Below, piece by piece: positions 1-13,334 of a stretch of DNA of 64,000 nt (the stretch's first letter is position 1; each line of letters begins with the position of its first letter). Location: assembly GCA_034336665.1 (NCBI GenBank), contig CM067592.1, forward strand, positions 40,785,735-40,849,734, written 5' to 3'. Under the pieces are notes generated by a model. That model ran no database searches, was not told the DNA's origin, and saw only the letters and a list, made by a program, of their open reading frames with translations. A program made the position numbers and the translations under genes. The DNA comes from Luscinia megarhynchos. Taxonomy: Eukaryota > Chordata > Aves > Passeriformes > Turdidae.

Positions 1-2148
1 TGGGAACTCAGAGGCTTGATCTCATCCTGGAATATACAACACACTCCAACACTCAATTCCTGAAAATACACCTGTGATGGAGCAGCACTTACCTTTCTCT
101 GTGCTCTTCCATCCTTCTCCAGACACCTTTTCTATTTATCTATTTGGGTATATCATAGCTCCTTGTGTTGTGAACAGCAATCACTTCTATCTTTTCTTCA
201 AACCTTTCTTAAAAAACCATCTGGGAGAATTTCACCGCACCTTATCACCTCTAAAGTTAAATTTAACCTCAAGTTCAAATATTTTATAATGGGCATATGG
301 ACAACAAGATTACTTTAGTCAGCTCCAAAACCTTATTATTTGTCCTGTGGGAAAAATAGCTGCAGACATCTCAGGAAAAGGCACCTGTCTTATCACTCTT
401 CAGTAATGCAGCGTGCGTCTCCATTAAATTGGAAGTATAGTAGGGTAATAACAAATAATGTAATCAACTTATGGTTCTGTTTTTAGCCTTACTTATGCTT
501 TGCTTGATCAATCTCATTTTAAATATTATCAATAGCAACATTTCTCTCACTTATTACTCACAAGCAGCTAGTTTATTGTCATTTGCATATATCTCAGGAA
601 TCTACGTACATTTTGTCTGCTAGATATAGAGATTTTTGAAGAATATAAAGAATAGGATTTAGAGTTAGATATATTTATTGCATATAGATGGTTTTGTGTG
701 AACAGAGTATTCTTAGAGATGTAAGTGGTATTTTTTTTCCTCTGGTAATTTTTTGAGCAATTAAACTGAGAAGGAGTGAAAAAATTTTCATAAAGGACAG
801 GACTATAAACAAATGTAGAAGATACTGGGTGTTTTGTTTTTGGTTTTTTTTACTAAGTTTACGGTCTATTTGTTAAATAATATCTGGTGCCTTTTGCTAT
901 TTTAGGCACCACAGGCTACTGGAAGATACTGAGTGCAATAGACCGTGTTTCAAATGTGACCACACTTAACTTGAAGATGATTTAATTTTTGTTTTGTTTT
1001 TGAGAAACATTTTTCTACAAGACTAGCTTGTGTAGAAGTTAGCCATAGTTATACATAGGTGGTTTGTCACTTAAGTTATATTGCAAAGATTTTTTCTCTA
1101 CATGTGCAATTAGTACACTTATGGGGATATTAGTTGAAAACAAATTGCACAGATCTCTATAACCAGCGAGTGACAGTACTCAATTTTCCAGAATGAGAGA
1201 TATATTCCTCTATATCTCTTACTCTCTTTAAAAGTGATGTCTGATACAACAAACCTGGAGGATTATTTTTTCTCCTCTCTTCTGAGTGAATGTCAACATC
1301 ACTTTCTGGAATTACTTGATTATTTTTAAATTCACTATTACGTAATAAAAGTTTACAATGAGAATATAAAGTATTGTGAAATAAATGGATTCGGTTTTAA
1401 CGTTTTGATTAAAGACACTTTTACAAAATATGCTGTCTTAACAAGAATCCTTTCATAATTATTTGCTTTGTAAAAAATCCTGGTACTGGGCACTGTGTAT
1501 ATGTACTGAGTTACTGTGATTATTGTGGAAGACTGAGATTTTCCTATTGACAGTGAAAGGTACCCAACAAGACAGAGAAGCCCACTGAACCTTGAGCTGA
1601 TTTTGGAGCAATTCAAGAATAGCAGGAAATTCCCAAAATATGCTTTGTTATTGTAAATAAGTGTTTTCAAAGCGATTTACAACAATACTGGATCTGGAAG
1701 GTTAGAGATGCCAGGAGTCAGTACAGTGTATCAGCTAGCCAAAAATTTCTGCATTACAGATGTCACCTATGCAGGATTTAAGTCACATTATATAACATGG
1801 AGCCTCCCTCAGATGCAGATAGCTGTTCTAGGAATTCTAAAATAAAACCAGAGGCATTTCATTTATCTTTGCAGGCTCAGGTTCTCAGGAAAGCTAAGGC
1901 TAGATGGGTGAATGTGAATTTGAATAATAAACAAGAAAGGCAGAAAGGCAGACAACTCTTCGCACAGGTACTTAACCTTTGGGGTGACTGATTGACTCTG
2001 TTTTTCTGTGGTTGTTGTCCTGCATAGGAAATCTGGCCTAATTGCTGCACCTTCCCACTTGTGGGGCTGCAGCATCAACTGATATGAAGGGATTTTTTTG
2101 TCTTTTTGTCTGGATCTGGTTGTCTGTTTTTAGATTGACTTGTCTCAG
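1..2148. other. AT-rich non-coding stretch
   Basis: No exon, known repeat or RNA gene is recognised. The DNA is AT-rich with short T runs. A splice-donor-like site reads on the minus strand near 84-89, but the sequence behind it is closed by stops in all three frames, so it is not taken as a coding exon. Open frames here, such as 1353-1670 on the minus strand, have no recognisable composition or domain. Confidence 0.5.
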
Positions 2149-2194
2149 AAATTCCACTTGGTGGTGTAGCCCACAAGCAATTGTCATGACAGAG
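2149..2194 (+). other. possible 46-nt exon (weak)
   Basis: A pyrimidine-rich tract ending in TTGTCTCAG precedes the segment, and GAG|GTAAGG follows it. Only one of three frames is open, giving about 15 residues with no recognisable motif. Such pairs occur by chance in 64 kb, so this is recorded only as a place to look in transcript data. Confidence 0.1.
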
Positions 2195-5100
2195 GTAAGG
2201 GTAGAAAACTGCAGCATGTAGTTGGGGAGGCTGATGGGGAGGAAGGACCAGGTGATTACATGCTAAGAAGGCTTTTCACTGGAGAAAAACTGTGTTTGCA
2301 CCTTTGGTTAGGGCTCAAATTTGCGAAATCATTGAGTTTTTTGAAGTATGGGAAGCATGTACCTTTTTCCATAAAGACACACCCAAACATCTTAAAAGCC
2401 CTGGTCCAGGTGCCCATGTTTCTAACACTGTGTGAAACGGTGACCTTTAATCAGACAGTGAGAAGTACCCGTATTTTTCACCCCGAAATCATCGCAGTCA
2501 CACAGCCAGTTATCCAAAGAAGCCAGGTTCTGCGCCAAGGCAGCAGTGTGTCCTTGCCCCAGCCCTGCCAGGAGGTGGCAATGACTGAACACGGTTGGAG
2601 GGAAACCCTTCCTGGCCATTCCTGGCACTCTCCTCTCTGCCCCGGCTGTCGTGCCTGCATGTTACGGAGCACACACTCTCTTTGCTCCTCGCTGTGAAGC
2701 AATGTTGCATGTGAGGACGAATCATCGTTTATTTATGTGGTGAATAGTCATCTGTGGGTGATTAACAAAGACTTCTGAGACTCGGTGTCCCCTTGTCTTT
2801 TAAGTGATCGCAGCAGTGAGAGATTGCACGCAGAAAGACACAGACTACACTCCACACGTGCCTAGAAGGGAGTGAGGGTGGCATATGGATTGAATAATAT
2901 AGGGAGATATTAAGCAAGCAGCTGTAATTATCAGCCCTAAGTTTAGTGAGGACAGAAAGACTGCAAGGCATGCAGACGAAGGAAAAAATAGATTCCTATT
3001 AACAAAACTGTCAGAGCAATGTTAGGCAAATCTGAGAACAGTTCTCCAATCACTCAGAGTTCCCTGAAGCCAAGCTAGAGCTGTGCATCTATCTCCAAAT
3101 AGGTATTTTTTTCTTTTCTGTCACGTATGTGATAATTGAAGCAAAGACCTACTGGGTTCCTTGTCATATAATTAACTCAGCATGGGGATAACGACTGCTT
3201 CCCTGAGGTAGTGGAGGTGTGCACATGTCATGATAACCAGAGAAGAGAGGAAACAAGAGGCAGCTGAGGAAAGCATTACACTACTGTCCATTAAAAAACA
3301 TTACTTCAAATGTAAATAGTCCCTGGATGACCAGTCCAGTGTAAATGTGCTGAGATCATTAACTCTCCTCGTCTATCCACTGTTGCAAATGCCTTAAAAT
3401 GTCATGTTCAGAAACTGTTAGGTCTTGCTTGACTGTGTCAAATTGCTTGTGGGGGAATGCCACTGCCATTCTCCTGCAGCTACACTGCCCACCTAGCACA
3501 CTCCACGTGTCAGAGGTTCAGTCAGCTGAGTGCCAGGCTCTCTGTGCCTCTGCCACATTAGAAATGCAACACCTTTCTGCAACGACAGAAAAAAATAAAA
3601 ATTTTGCAATGAACAGTTCGATGACACTGTCCTGTTACATTGCTACCTGCCAGTGGTTGCATTGACATCAACATCTCTTCTTCCTTCTTCCTGCTTTAAT
3701 AAAGAGAAACTGTGCCAGTTTCAGCAACAGTATGAGTGCCAAGACTATAATTGCATGACTGAGCAGCAGAACAGGTAGCAGAGAACTTTAATAGCTATCT
3801 CTTGAACAGCTTGAAGACTTTCCACTAAAAATATTACACACTTATGCACATATGCACATGTATTTCTTGTCATTTCACACCTGAGTTCAATAATGACTTG
3901 TTCATCAGTTTTTACTGCACAACCATTGTAGCTGTATCTTCATGTCTTGTTCTAATTTATGTGCAGATTTCACCAGTGTTACCAAATGATTTCTCTCTGA
4001 CTGGTGTATCAGGTTCCACCTCCAGCAATCTGAGGCTGAGACCAGCTGGCAAGAATTAATAATGCTGGTTTTCAGTGATTGTTCTAGAAGATAACAAGGA
4101 AACTACATGGAAGGAAACAGCTGTGGGGAGCATGGATACATCAAGAAATTCATGAGCGGTAGAAGCTCACTGAGCTTGTCAAAGAGCAGCACTTTAGGGC
4201 ATTTTTCTCTCTTTACTTTGGAACAGATGTAAATTGACTGGCTAGGTTTGATGTTTCTTTTCCCAAAAGATATATATTTAGAGTCAATATTTCCTTAATT
4301 TTCCCCAGTAATAACAGATCTTTATACCCATAGGTATAAAAGCCTAGATCATCAATGTCATTTTATTTCAGCAAGATTTCCTCTGTTGCCAGTAAATGCC
4401 CCAAACTGGGCTGTTCCTATGCACAAGCCTCATTCTTCTGACCAGTCTGCAAACACACCCTTAAACAGCAGCACGAGCAGACAGCCCTCTCCCTAAGCCC
4501 TCATGCTCCCTCTGAAAGGGCAATGCAGAGAAGCCATGCACAATAAAGTTCAGCCACCACCACGAGGATCGTTCCCAGCCACCTTCTTCCAGTGTGTCTG
4601 TATTTTTCGACAAGATAGTCTCTTTAAGACAGCAAAAACAAAATTGTACAGATATTTATTATCAGATTACCTTGGTGTTACAGGACCCCTACACACACCT
4701 TGAACTCAGGAGCCACCTCATTTTTTACAGACTTCTAATGCACTAGAGCACAAAATCTTCTTTTTTCTTCTCTTTCTTCTGTAAGTGCATTGGTGACTCT
4801 GTCATAGATACACGCATGTCTTTGGCTATTTTAAAATTGTATATTCACTGGTATTACTGCTTCCCCAGGGGCATGCAGCAATGAGGTACTATTTTTAAAC
4901 TTCTCAGTCAGCCATGACTTCCTTTTTGTCTGTCCACTCTGTAGCTGCCATAGGGAGAAAGCATGGCATTCCTCATCTTTTTGTGGTTTCTACTTATATG
5001 GAATAAGCAGAACAAGCAGTGGTTCTTGTTGGTGCTGGAGTACTACACAAGTCAGATTACAGGAAAAAGCAAAGTCTGAATCATGTCTCAGAAATTCACC

Positions 5101-5215
5101 CTCCAGTGTCACATTGTACCCGAGTTAATGTAAACCAGAACTCCTGCTATACAAGCACAAGTACAAAGCTCACAGTTTGTTCCCAAAACTCCCACAGCTT
5201 TTTCCATGCCAACTA
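2195..5215. other. non-coding stretch
   Basis: No gene is recognised. A GC-richer patch at about 2520-2700 gives overlapping open frames on both strands, the longest 145 codons on + at 2260-2697. None resembles a known protein. A CTCF-like AGGTGGC core lies near 2570, but the rest of its match is weak. Confidence 0.45.
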
Positions 5216-5217
5216 TA

Positions 5218-5266
5218 TAAAAGCAAAAAACAAAACCAAAAACCTAACCAAACACCAAAACCCAAT
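5218..5266. repeat. A/C-rich low-complexity tract
   Basis: About 50 bases are almost entirely A with scattered single or double C, with motifs such as CAAAA and CCAAAA. It is one of a set of similar tracts in this window, at 12116, 29674, 36210, 38594, 41865, 48407 and 49925. Its origin is unclear: it may be a degraded poly-A tail or independent slippage. Confidence 0.7.
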
Positions 5267-7567
5267 AAGATTTAATAATATGACACATTCCTGTGTTTGT
5301 TTGCAGAACTGTATGTGAGTAATTTTATGAGTCATTTAATTACAAGGAAGCCAAGGCCTGGACAAAGAAATACACTCAAGGTTTGCTTGGGTTGAAGACA
5401 GTCTCTCTCTTTCTTTCCCCCAAAATGAAAAGGTTCCAGTGTGTTTGAAATGCAGCTAGAAGGAATTAAGACATCAGATGCCCCACCAAAACTGGACTCT
5501 GAGACAGCTGTGAGACTGATGGTACCTGCATCTTTTGCTTGAAAACTGCCTTATTTGGTGGTAGTATGCTGGCCCACAAAGCCAGCATGTCCCACTTCTT
5601 GGCCTCCCAGGCCCCAGCAGGAACCTGCTGATTAAAATACACATTTAACAAACATTTGTGGAAAAAACACACAAATAGAGCGCCCTTTTCACCTAACATA
5701 AGCATCGTACACTGAAAATGTCATACAAATTGGGACATGCACTTGAAAGGCAGGGAGCATTTTTGCCTTCAAGTATATTTATCCCAGTAAATACAGCCAG
5801 TCTTTGCTCCTTCTTACCCAAGGAGCTGACCTGCTGCCAGCATGCTGATGTCCTGGTTAGATGTTATTGCAGGTCCCTTTTAGAGGTCACCAGGAAATTA
5901 ATAACTTCAAAAGGTGGGGTGGTATGGGAAATGAAGGGGACAAACTCATCACTATACTTATTTATGTATACGAGTCTTATATAGAGCCCTATGGGCACTA
6001 TACTATACTCATCACTTGCAAAAAAATCTATGAAACACACTTTCACTCATAAGCCAAGAAATTTAAAGTAGCTGGAAACTGGGTCTGGAACATTCAGGTC
6101 ACCAATAAGGCTCAGCCTAGCAAGTAGTACTAGGTTTGTAGAGGCAATGTGATAGAGCACAATTTTAAAAAGGCCTTTCATTTTGTAAAAATGATGCCCA
6201 TGTAAGATTAAATTCATGGGCCTTCTTTGGTTGATTTATTTATTTTCCTTAGGCTGTGCTTAGCAACGTGCAACCTTGTATAAATATGCCTTACTTCAGA
6301 AATATTTTATTCTCACCACTAATTAACGGGCAAGTACCTTCCAGTCTTGCTCTTGGTTGCAGGAAGCTCACAGGAGGAGGACAAACTTGAACCAGATCTA
6401 CCCATTTCAAGGAAGAAAATTTGCAGGCCCTACTGCATGCTCACTGCTCCCCTGCTTCTGCATGGCCATTTGTATTCCCGTTGGGCTGACCACAACTGTC
6501 AGCAATTCCACTGCCCCCCAGAGAAACTCCTTGGACCCTCAACTGCAGGTTGTGTGCAGGGCACTGGACAGCTGCCAGCCATAAGGGACTCCTGTGGGAA
6601 AATGCTCCAGACAATGGTGAAATGGCAAAGAGCACCTGGCACCACCTTCTGCCCCTGCTGGGGAGCAGGATCTATGTTCCTGCTCCACTGAGGTGGCAAC
6701 AGCCCTGGCACAGCCAGGCAGCACAGCTACTCTGCAGAGCAGCCAGCTGCTGGGGAGGCAGGGGCAGAGCCTGAGGATGCCAGGGCAAACCTCAGAGGAA
6801 GGGCTGGTAGCAGTGCTCTTTCTGTCTTTTACACAAATGCTGATCAGCCTAATGAATTGTTTCCTCTTCCCACACTTCAGAATATGAGAAAACAGTCTCT
6901 TTTGTGGCTCTCCCAGTAGGAATGCCAGTCTACCTGTTGGTGTAAAGAAAGCAAGGGAAGAAATGAGGTTCTAGATATCATCACAGGAATGGTGACGTGC
7001 AGAGCAAACGTTCATATTGGTGGCGATCTTTTGTTATATTCTAGAAATATATCTCTTTTCTGAGGCAGAGTGTGGGTTTTGAGCTGAGCTTTTCACCTCT
7101 TTAATTTAGATTGAAAAGCACACACCTAGCTTTAGGTGACCAAGTGAAGCTAAAGGACACAGAAAGAAGTCTTGTACAGTAAATAGCCAAATGTCTATAA
7201 ATTTCGAGGTCTTTTTTTATTATTATTTGACCTGTAACTCAAAACCACTTCAAATTGGTTCTGTGATGCTTATTTGCTTCTGTTCTTCACAGTCTACATG
7301 TGACAATGAATAAACCAAAAGGTCACTTCCATTAAAGCTCTCCAATAAACGCTCTTCAGCCATAAACTCAACAAGGCCACAAAGAAAACCAGCTCAAACC
7401 AGCCAAGTTTCCAAAACTGCAGAGATTGACAGGAAAGTTGGGGCACACACCTGTAGATCAGAATGGCCTCATCCAACCTTTCTGACCAAATGACAAAACC
7501 CCCTTCCAGCTGAAGCATTCTAGAGTAAATGGGTGCTCAAGAAGCTCACCAGAGGTCACCAAAGTTT
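5267..7567. other. non-coding stretch
   Basis: No gene is recognised. A GC-richer patch at about 6400-6800 gives several overlapping open frames of 60-114 codons in different frames and on both strands. That pattern reflects base composition rather than coding. No splice signals frame these stretches in a convincing way. Confidence 0.45.
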
Positions 7568-7646
7568 AAAAAAAAAAAAAAATAGAGCTCTGTTATTTCT
7601 CTCTTTGTGTGCATGCACATACTCACGCACACACTCACCTTACCTG
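7568..7646. repeat. poly-A run followed by imperfect CA-rich repeat
   Basis: A run of about 15 A at 7568-7582 is followed at about 7605-7640 by an alternating GTGTGCATGCACA and CACGCACACACTCAC stretch, a short imperfect (CA)n/(TG)n microsatellite. Confidence 0.6.
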
Positions 7647-10600
7647 GGATACTTACCAGGCAACATGCCTTATTAATAAAAGGCAAATAGCAAGACCTGG
7701 TTCTGAAATTTCCTGCCTTATCTATACTCATATTTCTCTAGCAAATCTCTGCTTCTGTTGTCACATGCAAATTTTATTACAAACAATTTTTCCTGTGTCT
7801 TCAACTCCACAGTAAAATAATGAAAAGGTATTGGGCCTAACATGAAATGCATCAGATTCCCCCAACAAAGATGGAAAGGAAAAGCATCTCCTGTCATCTG
7901 TCACTTTGCAATCACAAAACTCATTTAACCTAGAGGAAAGGGTTTTAAAGACCCTAGAAACATAGCACAGAACTGACAGATCACACAACAAAATGGTTTT
8001 AATACATTCCAGATGTATTGCTTCAGTGAATTTAATACAAAGACTAATCTGAATCACTGTTCCTATGGTTGTCACTCTTCAATTCTCTCAGGGCTACATG
8101 CCAAATTTTTTCTGCTTTCAGCTGCATGGCTTTCAACAAAGTCAGGCTAAGGGAGTACACAATTTGGTCCCAAGTAACTAGTTAAGTATTTGAAGCTGTT
8201 GCCAGCCTTTTATGAGCTCAGTTCAAAATGACATTTAGGGAGGTTTGAGGCATCTTAGATAAGAAAGATGCTGAAGAAATAGGGGAGGATCAGCAGCAGA
8301 AAAATAAAAATCACTATTCTGCTGAAATAATAGAAATTCTATATATAAACAGACATGTACACATTATTCCCCTATTCCCTAAGCTAGCGTGCACCATTAA
8401 TAGAAATTCTCAAATTATTAAAGGATATGCAAAGTTGTTTAAATCCTAAACCTTCAGTTGTAGGGAAGTGATTTATTCTGTATCATTAAAATGTTTATCT
8501 GCGAAACAGAGAACTGAATTGAATGTTCTGTTCAAATACTTACATAAATCCACAGTAAAGTTGGAAGACAGCTCTGATACCATCTTAATGAAATCAGTAT
8601 TATTTACTTAAGGAACAACCATATTTGAAAAGACTAAAAAGGACCCCCCAAAAAAAAAAAAAAAAAGTTTGGGCTATGGTAATGGTGTAGCAACCCACAC
8701 TACCTCTGCAAAAATAGCAGAAATGCAGAAGAAAATATTAATGTTATAAAACCTTTTGCAGGCAAGAATATTAACTTCTGCTATTATGAATAAATGAATT
8801 CTAAATTATTCTTTGTCTGATGGATTTTAAGAAGTACAACCATAATACTACCATAATCACATAAACTTCCTTTTCTTCATATAAAACTATGTATAGCATA
8901 AGTCTTCCCTTTCAGATCAGAGAAACTGTTTGAATGAAGACATTAAAGCAGTGGGGTTCCAATTAGTGTATGAAACACTCTAAACCTGCCAAAATGAGCT
9001 GCTTGGATTACTGCTAAACCCAGAAATTCCCAAATGATGGAAGAAGAAGGTGAACAGAATCTCAGATATGGAGCTGTATCCATTCTACAATCCCCTGTCC
9101 CCCACTCTGTTTGATCCCAGAGCATGTCTTTTTGCAGCCAAATTGCCCTTTTCCTTGTCTACAGGTAGATGAAGAACAAAGTTTTATTCAAAATGAGAGT
9201 CAAGGAGGATTTGTCACGTAGCACAAGTCTGAAAAGCAGTGACCCTGTCTTGCTGAACGAGTATAATCTGTCTGATGTAGATGTATGTGGAAAGAGGAGA
9301 AAAGGGAACAACGCTGATGCCTGTGCTTTAAAGAGAAGTTTTACATAATAGCTGAAAGAACAAGATTCTTGCATTGAAAAATTTGACATTTCTTGTCAGA
9401 AATTAGCATAAAGCTAAAGAGACCTGACAAACAGCTGTTTCGTGTAAAAATGTTTTATGCGATTTCTTTTCAATATCTTCAGTTCTTTACTACATCTTTT
9501 ATGTCTGCCAGGCACGCACACACATATACACAATCAGGAAAACTTTTATGGACGTATAGATAAAATTGTTGTTCAAATGAGTCAATTAAGACAAATTTAC
9601 CAACCCTGCAGTGAAGTGACACTCTTCATGCCTCAGTGCATCCCAAGCAAACTCAAGGGTCTTATTCTTTATTTGAAAACAAGCATATGGAAAATATGTT
9701 TCTCCACTGTCCTGGAGTACACTGTCCTGTGAGCCACAGAACCCTCGGTGAGGCCACAGAAAAAATGAAGAAATTATCCACTCTTACCTCTGGAGTGAAC
9801 CACTAACCTTACTGAGAATATCCCTCTAGTAAAAATAAATATTTACAAAAAAGGAGATCCCTTGTCTGTCTGTGAAAATCACCTGTCTCTCTTTTTCAGA
9901 GTCCAAGAACCAATAGTTGATGATTTCTTCTTTGACCTGTCCAGAAAAATATCATGCGGGGGAGGGGGGGGGGGGGGAGCAGACATGAAAACGTCTTTCT
10001 CCTGGGAATTTTTCTAGGCTGGGGGACACTTTGTGGTGGTTGCAGTGGGAAATGCCTGGTCCTGGCAGAGCAAGGCTCTGTGCTGATTAGGGCAGGGGCC
10101 AAGGTGTCTCCAGCAGAGGCAGGATGGATGGTGTGGAGGACAGGTGCCAAAGCCCAAGGCATCTGTGCCAGGAACCATGTGGGAAAACTGCCTGTCAGGG
10201 CAAGTTGCCCCTTTGGCTGCTGGACACCTTCTTTGCCTTTCTTGGCTGTCCAACACGTGACACTCTGCAGCTGCTGCAGCCACTTTGGCCATAGCAAGAC
10301 TGAAAAGGAGGAAGACCTAGTATGGAGGAAAAGTAGTGCAGCCCAAAGCAGTATTAGACTGCATTTCTTTCACACCTCTCATTCATTATTAATAGAAACA
10401 TGCACTCTACTCTTCATGGGTTCAGAGGGGGCTGAAAAAAAAGGTGAAACAACCAATTTTCACTATCCTCTCTTCAGCTTCTGAGTACTTACATATTTTC
10501 TCAATTTGCTACTAGTCTGCCTAGTAGTCATACCGTGGTGGCACTAAGGAGACCATGATCATTGCTTGGTACAGACAAATGGTGTGACCTGTGTCATCAC

Positions 10601-10700
10601 TTCCCTCCAGGGCTTCAGACAGTTCCTCATAGTACCCAAATTTTATCCACTTCAATACAGTCCTCAAGCTGTCTGTAAGAGGTAGTGGTCTAAAAAAGGT
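7647..10700. other. non-coding stretch with homopolymer runs
   Basis: No gene is recognised. Simple tracts include a C6A18-type run at about 8645-8668 and a near-pure G run at 9957-9977. The 176-codon + frame at 9954-10484 begins inside the G run and covers a GC-richer patch. It lacks a recognisable domain and is not called as a gene. Confidence 0.45.
9957..9977 (+). repeat. poly-G run
   Basis: About 21 bases are G except for one A. The run is long enough to allow G-quadruplex formation and is prone to assembly or read error. Confidence 0.8.
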
Positions 10701-10798
10701 ACATAAACATAAACATAAACATAAACATAAACATAAACATAAACATAAACATAAACATAAACATAAGCATAAACATAAACATAAACATAAGCATAAAT
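10701..10798 (+). repeat. hexanucleotide microsatellite (CATAAA)n
   Basis: About 16 tandem copies of the hexamer CATAAA span roughly 98 bases with very few interruptions. Two units near the right end read GCATAA instead of ACATAA, three units apart. The purity suggests an active, length-variable locus. The unit has no relation to telomeric TTAGGG. Confidence 0.95.
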
Positions 10799-12807
10799 AG
10801 AGGAGTAAGCCAGTTATCGTAGAAGGTTAGGAACTTGGGAAGTTTCAGCCACCACTCTCTTGTTTTCTTAGGTACCTTTTGGATCAGTGCTGACTGGAAC
10901 AGGCCTTAGCAGGACAGATGAAAAAGATTTGCTCCTCAAGCACCATTCCCAGATGAGGGATCTGGCACAACCTCCTCTCTTGATTATTGGTCTTAACAAG
11001 TTTCCTTCCTTCAGTTTTCTCCAACAGAAATACCAATGTGCAGTCTACAGTCTTCTGGTGGTCTAAATGCACCTCGTAATGTTTATTTCTGTGAAAATAT
11101 TTATTGGTTTAGATTGAGTAGGTTTACACAGTTAGTAGTTCTACACTTGATTTCAGGAAAAGCTGTTAGGCCTAGACAATGTATTCTCAGCAGAGCACAA
11201 GACTTAATTTTAGGGACACTACAGCTATACTTTGAAGCTGTTGCTTGTTATAGGGATATTAGCAGAATGATAATCCTTTCTCAAATTAATTCAAAACTTA
11301 TTATGGTCTATGATATTTGTTCAAAATGCTGGAGTAATAAGAAGGCATGCCACTTTGCTATACCTGTCCCTGGACTTTAAAAAAAATCCTTAGATAAATG
11401 CTTTTACAACACACTAAGTAACTTAGGAAAAATGGCATTTAATAATAACATTATTGAAAGTGATTACTAATATATGAAAAAGGCCTTTTTTATATATATT
11501 GACAAGGTTTCTTTATGGTAAGTTGAGTCATATTTATTGCAGAGTAATATCTACCAATTCCACTGAAGCTATATTAGGAATTAATTTTGCTCATGACGTC
11601 TTGTGTTTCTATTTTATATTAGCTACATTATATTATCTCCCTCCACAGGCACAATTGCATGTACGTCAAACTTGATTTGATGTAATTATCTAGGAATAAA
11701 TTATCTTGTTTTGGCTTGTTTTAACAACTTGAGCCATTTCCACCCTGTTCCCACAAGATTTTTCTGCCTGCAAAACTCTCTGGCAGTTCTTCAACTCTGA
11801 TCTAAAACTCAATCTGAAAAGCTACAAATCCTTTTTGTGTACCTACTGTACAAACATAGTTGTTGTTTTTTATTTTTTCTACAGCATGTCACAGCTTTTT
11901 CAGGTGGCTTATGAGAAATATTGTTTAAAGCATTTTTTAGGACTAATACACTTGCGTATGAATAGCAAGGGTATCAATGACACTTCAGGTGCTTGTGAGA
12001 AGCACATACTTAGATATCTATTGCAGCTTAAGCTCCTAAATCACTTCCATACTTATAGAAAAGTATTTGTAAGCTGTCATTTGTGTGTGGTTGTTCAGAC
12101 ATATTCTGGTCTATTTAAAAAAAGCAAAAAACCCAACAAAAAACAAAAAACAAAAAAACAAAAACCCAAACAACCAAAAAACCAAAAAACCCAAAACCAA
12201 AACCAAAAAAAATATATTGACTTGTATCACTAGTAGGGAAATTGGCAACATCTTGGAGAAGGCAAAGAGCAAAGGCTGATCTGGGCACCCTCCAATTCAA
12301 ACTCCTCCACAGGAAAGCTCTGTGTTGACTAGCATGCAGATACACTTCTGTTGCCTTTCTCTAGGTCTAGTGCTGGCAAGAAAAGTCTCAGTTTTGACTG
12401 AACTAACACCTTCCAGGCATATCAGGAGCAGAAATTAATTTGGCATATACATCAGACTTCGTCCCAGGGCAGAGGGTGCTTCAAAGTGCATCATAAGTTG
12501 CTGAGAAAGCAAATGGTACTCCTCATTTCTCAGTTATTACCTAATAGGTGTTCATAAAACCTGCACAGCCTAGTGCCAAATCAGGCATCCAGCAAACACA
12601 GAAACAGCTAAAGAAATGTAGGGGCTATCTACAGCACCCACTGAAATCTGCCTGCTCCTTTTCACCAAGTGTTCTGAGGGCCAGCTCTGGTGAGTTGAGC
12701 TGCCTTTTTTGTTGCATTTGAACAATGAGGATCAGATCCAAGGCCTTTAGGTACTGCTAGATTGAAACTGATCAATATTACTGATATCCTAGCAGTCAGG
12801 AACTCAC
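10799..12807. other. AT-rich non-coding stretch
   Basis: No gene is recognised apart from the low-complexity tract listed separately. A near-perfect 26-bp palindrome lies at 11471-11496. The open frame at 11835-12233 on + runs into the A/C-rich tract and is closed by it, so it is not credible as a protein. Confidence 0.45.
12116..12212. repeat. A/C-rich low-complexity tract
   Basis: About 97 bases are made of A runs broken by single C, CC or CCC. It is among the longest of the A/C-rich tracts in the window. Lys/Gln/Pro/Asn-rich open frames on + and Phe/Val-rich frames on - across it are translation artefacts. Confidence 0.8.
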
Positions 12808-12849
12808 CTAAGACCAGGACTTGGCGCCAGCCCACTGTACCACTCCAAC
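12808..12849 (-). other. possible 42-nt exon (weak)
   Basis: Read on the minus strand, an acceptor CTTCCTTGCAG precedes the segment and a strong donor TTAG|GTGAGT follows it. Two frames are open across the 42 nt (14 residues) and the third reaches a stop in its last codon. No protein family is recognised and no neighbouring exon was found. Confidence 0.12.
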
Positions 12850-13334
12850 CTGCAAGGAAGCTAGCAAGAACATCTATTTAGTAGTAGATGTTGCTGCTCC
12901 ATGGCACAAAATAAATCCCACTCCACTTTACATCTCTCATTTTCACATCAGTGCTTGGTGCTGACATCCAGTGGAGTTCCCTGTGCTCTCTGTGCTTCCA
13001 CGCTCTTGCATTAGGCTGAGGAATGACAGCCCCTCACTCTGTCCTCATTTCATGGAATGGAGAAACTCACCACCACAAGATGCTTTTTGTAACAGAATTG
13101 TAAAACGTTGCAGAAAGCCAGGGATGAAAGGTCTACTGAAGAAAGAGAGGGAACAACCTCCAGCATGGCAATTCTCTGAGCCTAGCTGGAGAATGCTCTA
13201 GGAGCATGAGTTTTATCTCATCTAACATATGTCAGAGACAGGTCATGTGAGCAGATGAATTTTTCCTCTGAACTCATGTGGTTGGTTCTGTACTGTCAGT
13301 TTAGTTTTCCTGCTTTCCAAACCTAGTGAGATAT

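Noticed and set aside
84..220. Possible minus-strand exon behind the donor AAAG|GTAAGT at 84-93
   Set aside because: All three frames are closed between this donor and the nearest plausible acceptor.
7636..7660. Cluster of minus-strand donor-like GTAAG/GTGAG words
   Set aside because: Three overlapping donor words lie within a CA/TG-like repeat. No usable acceptor gives a plausible exon.
9954..10484. 176-codon open frame on +
   Set aside because: It starts inside a poly-G run, covers a GC-richer patch with open frames on the other strand too, and has no recognisable domain or splice context.
10701..10798. Interstitial telomere or CRISPR-like array
   Set aside because: The unit CATAAA is not telomeric, and there are no spacers between units. 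It is a plain microsatellite.
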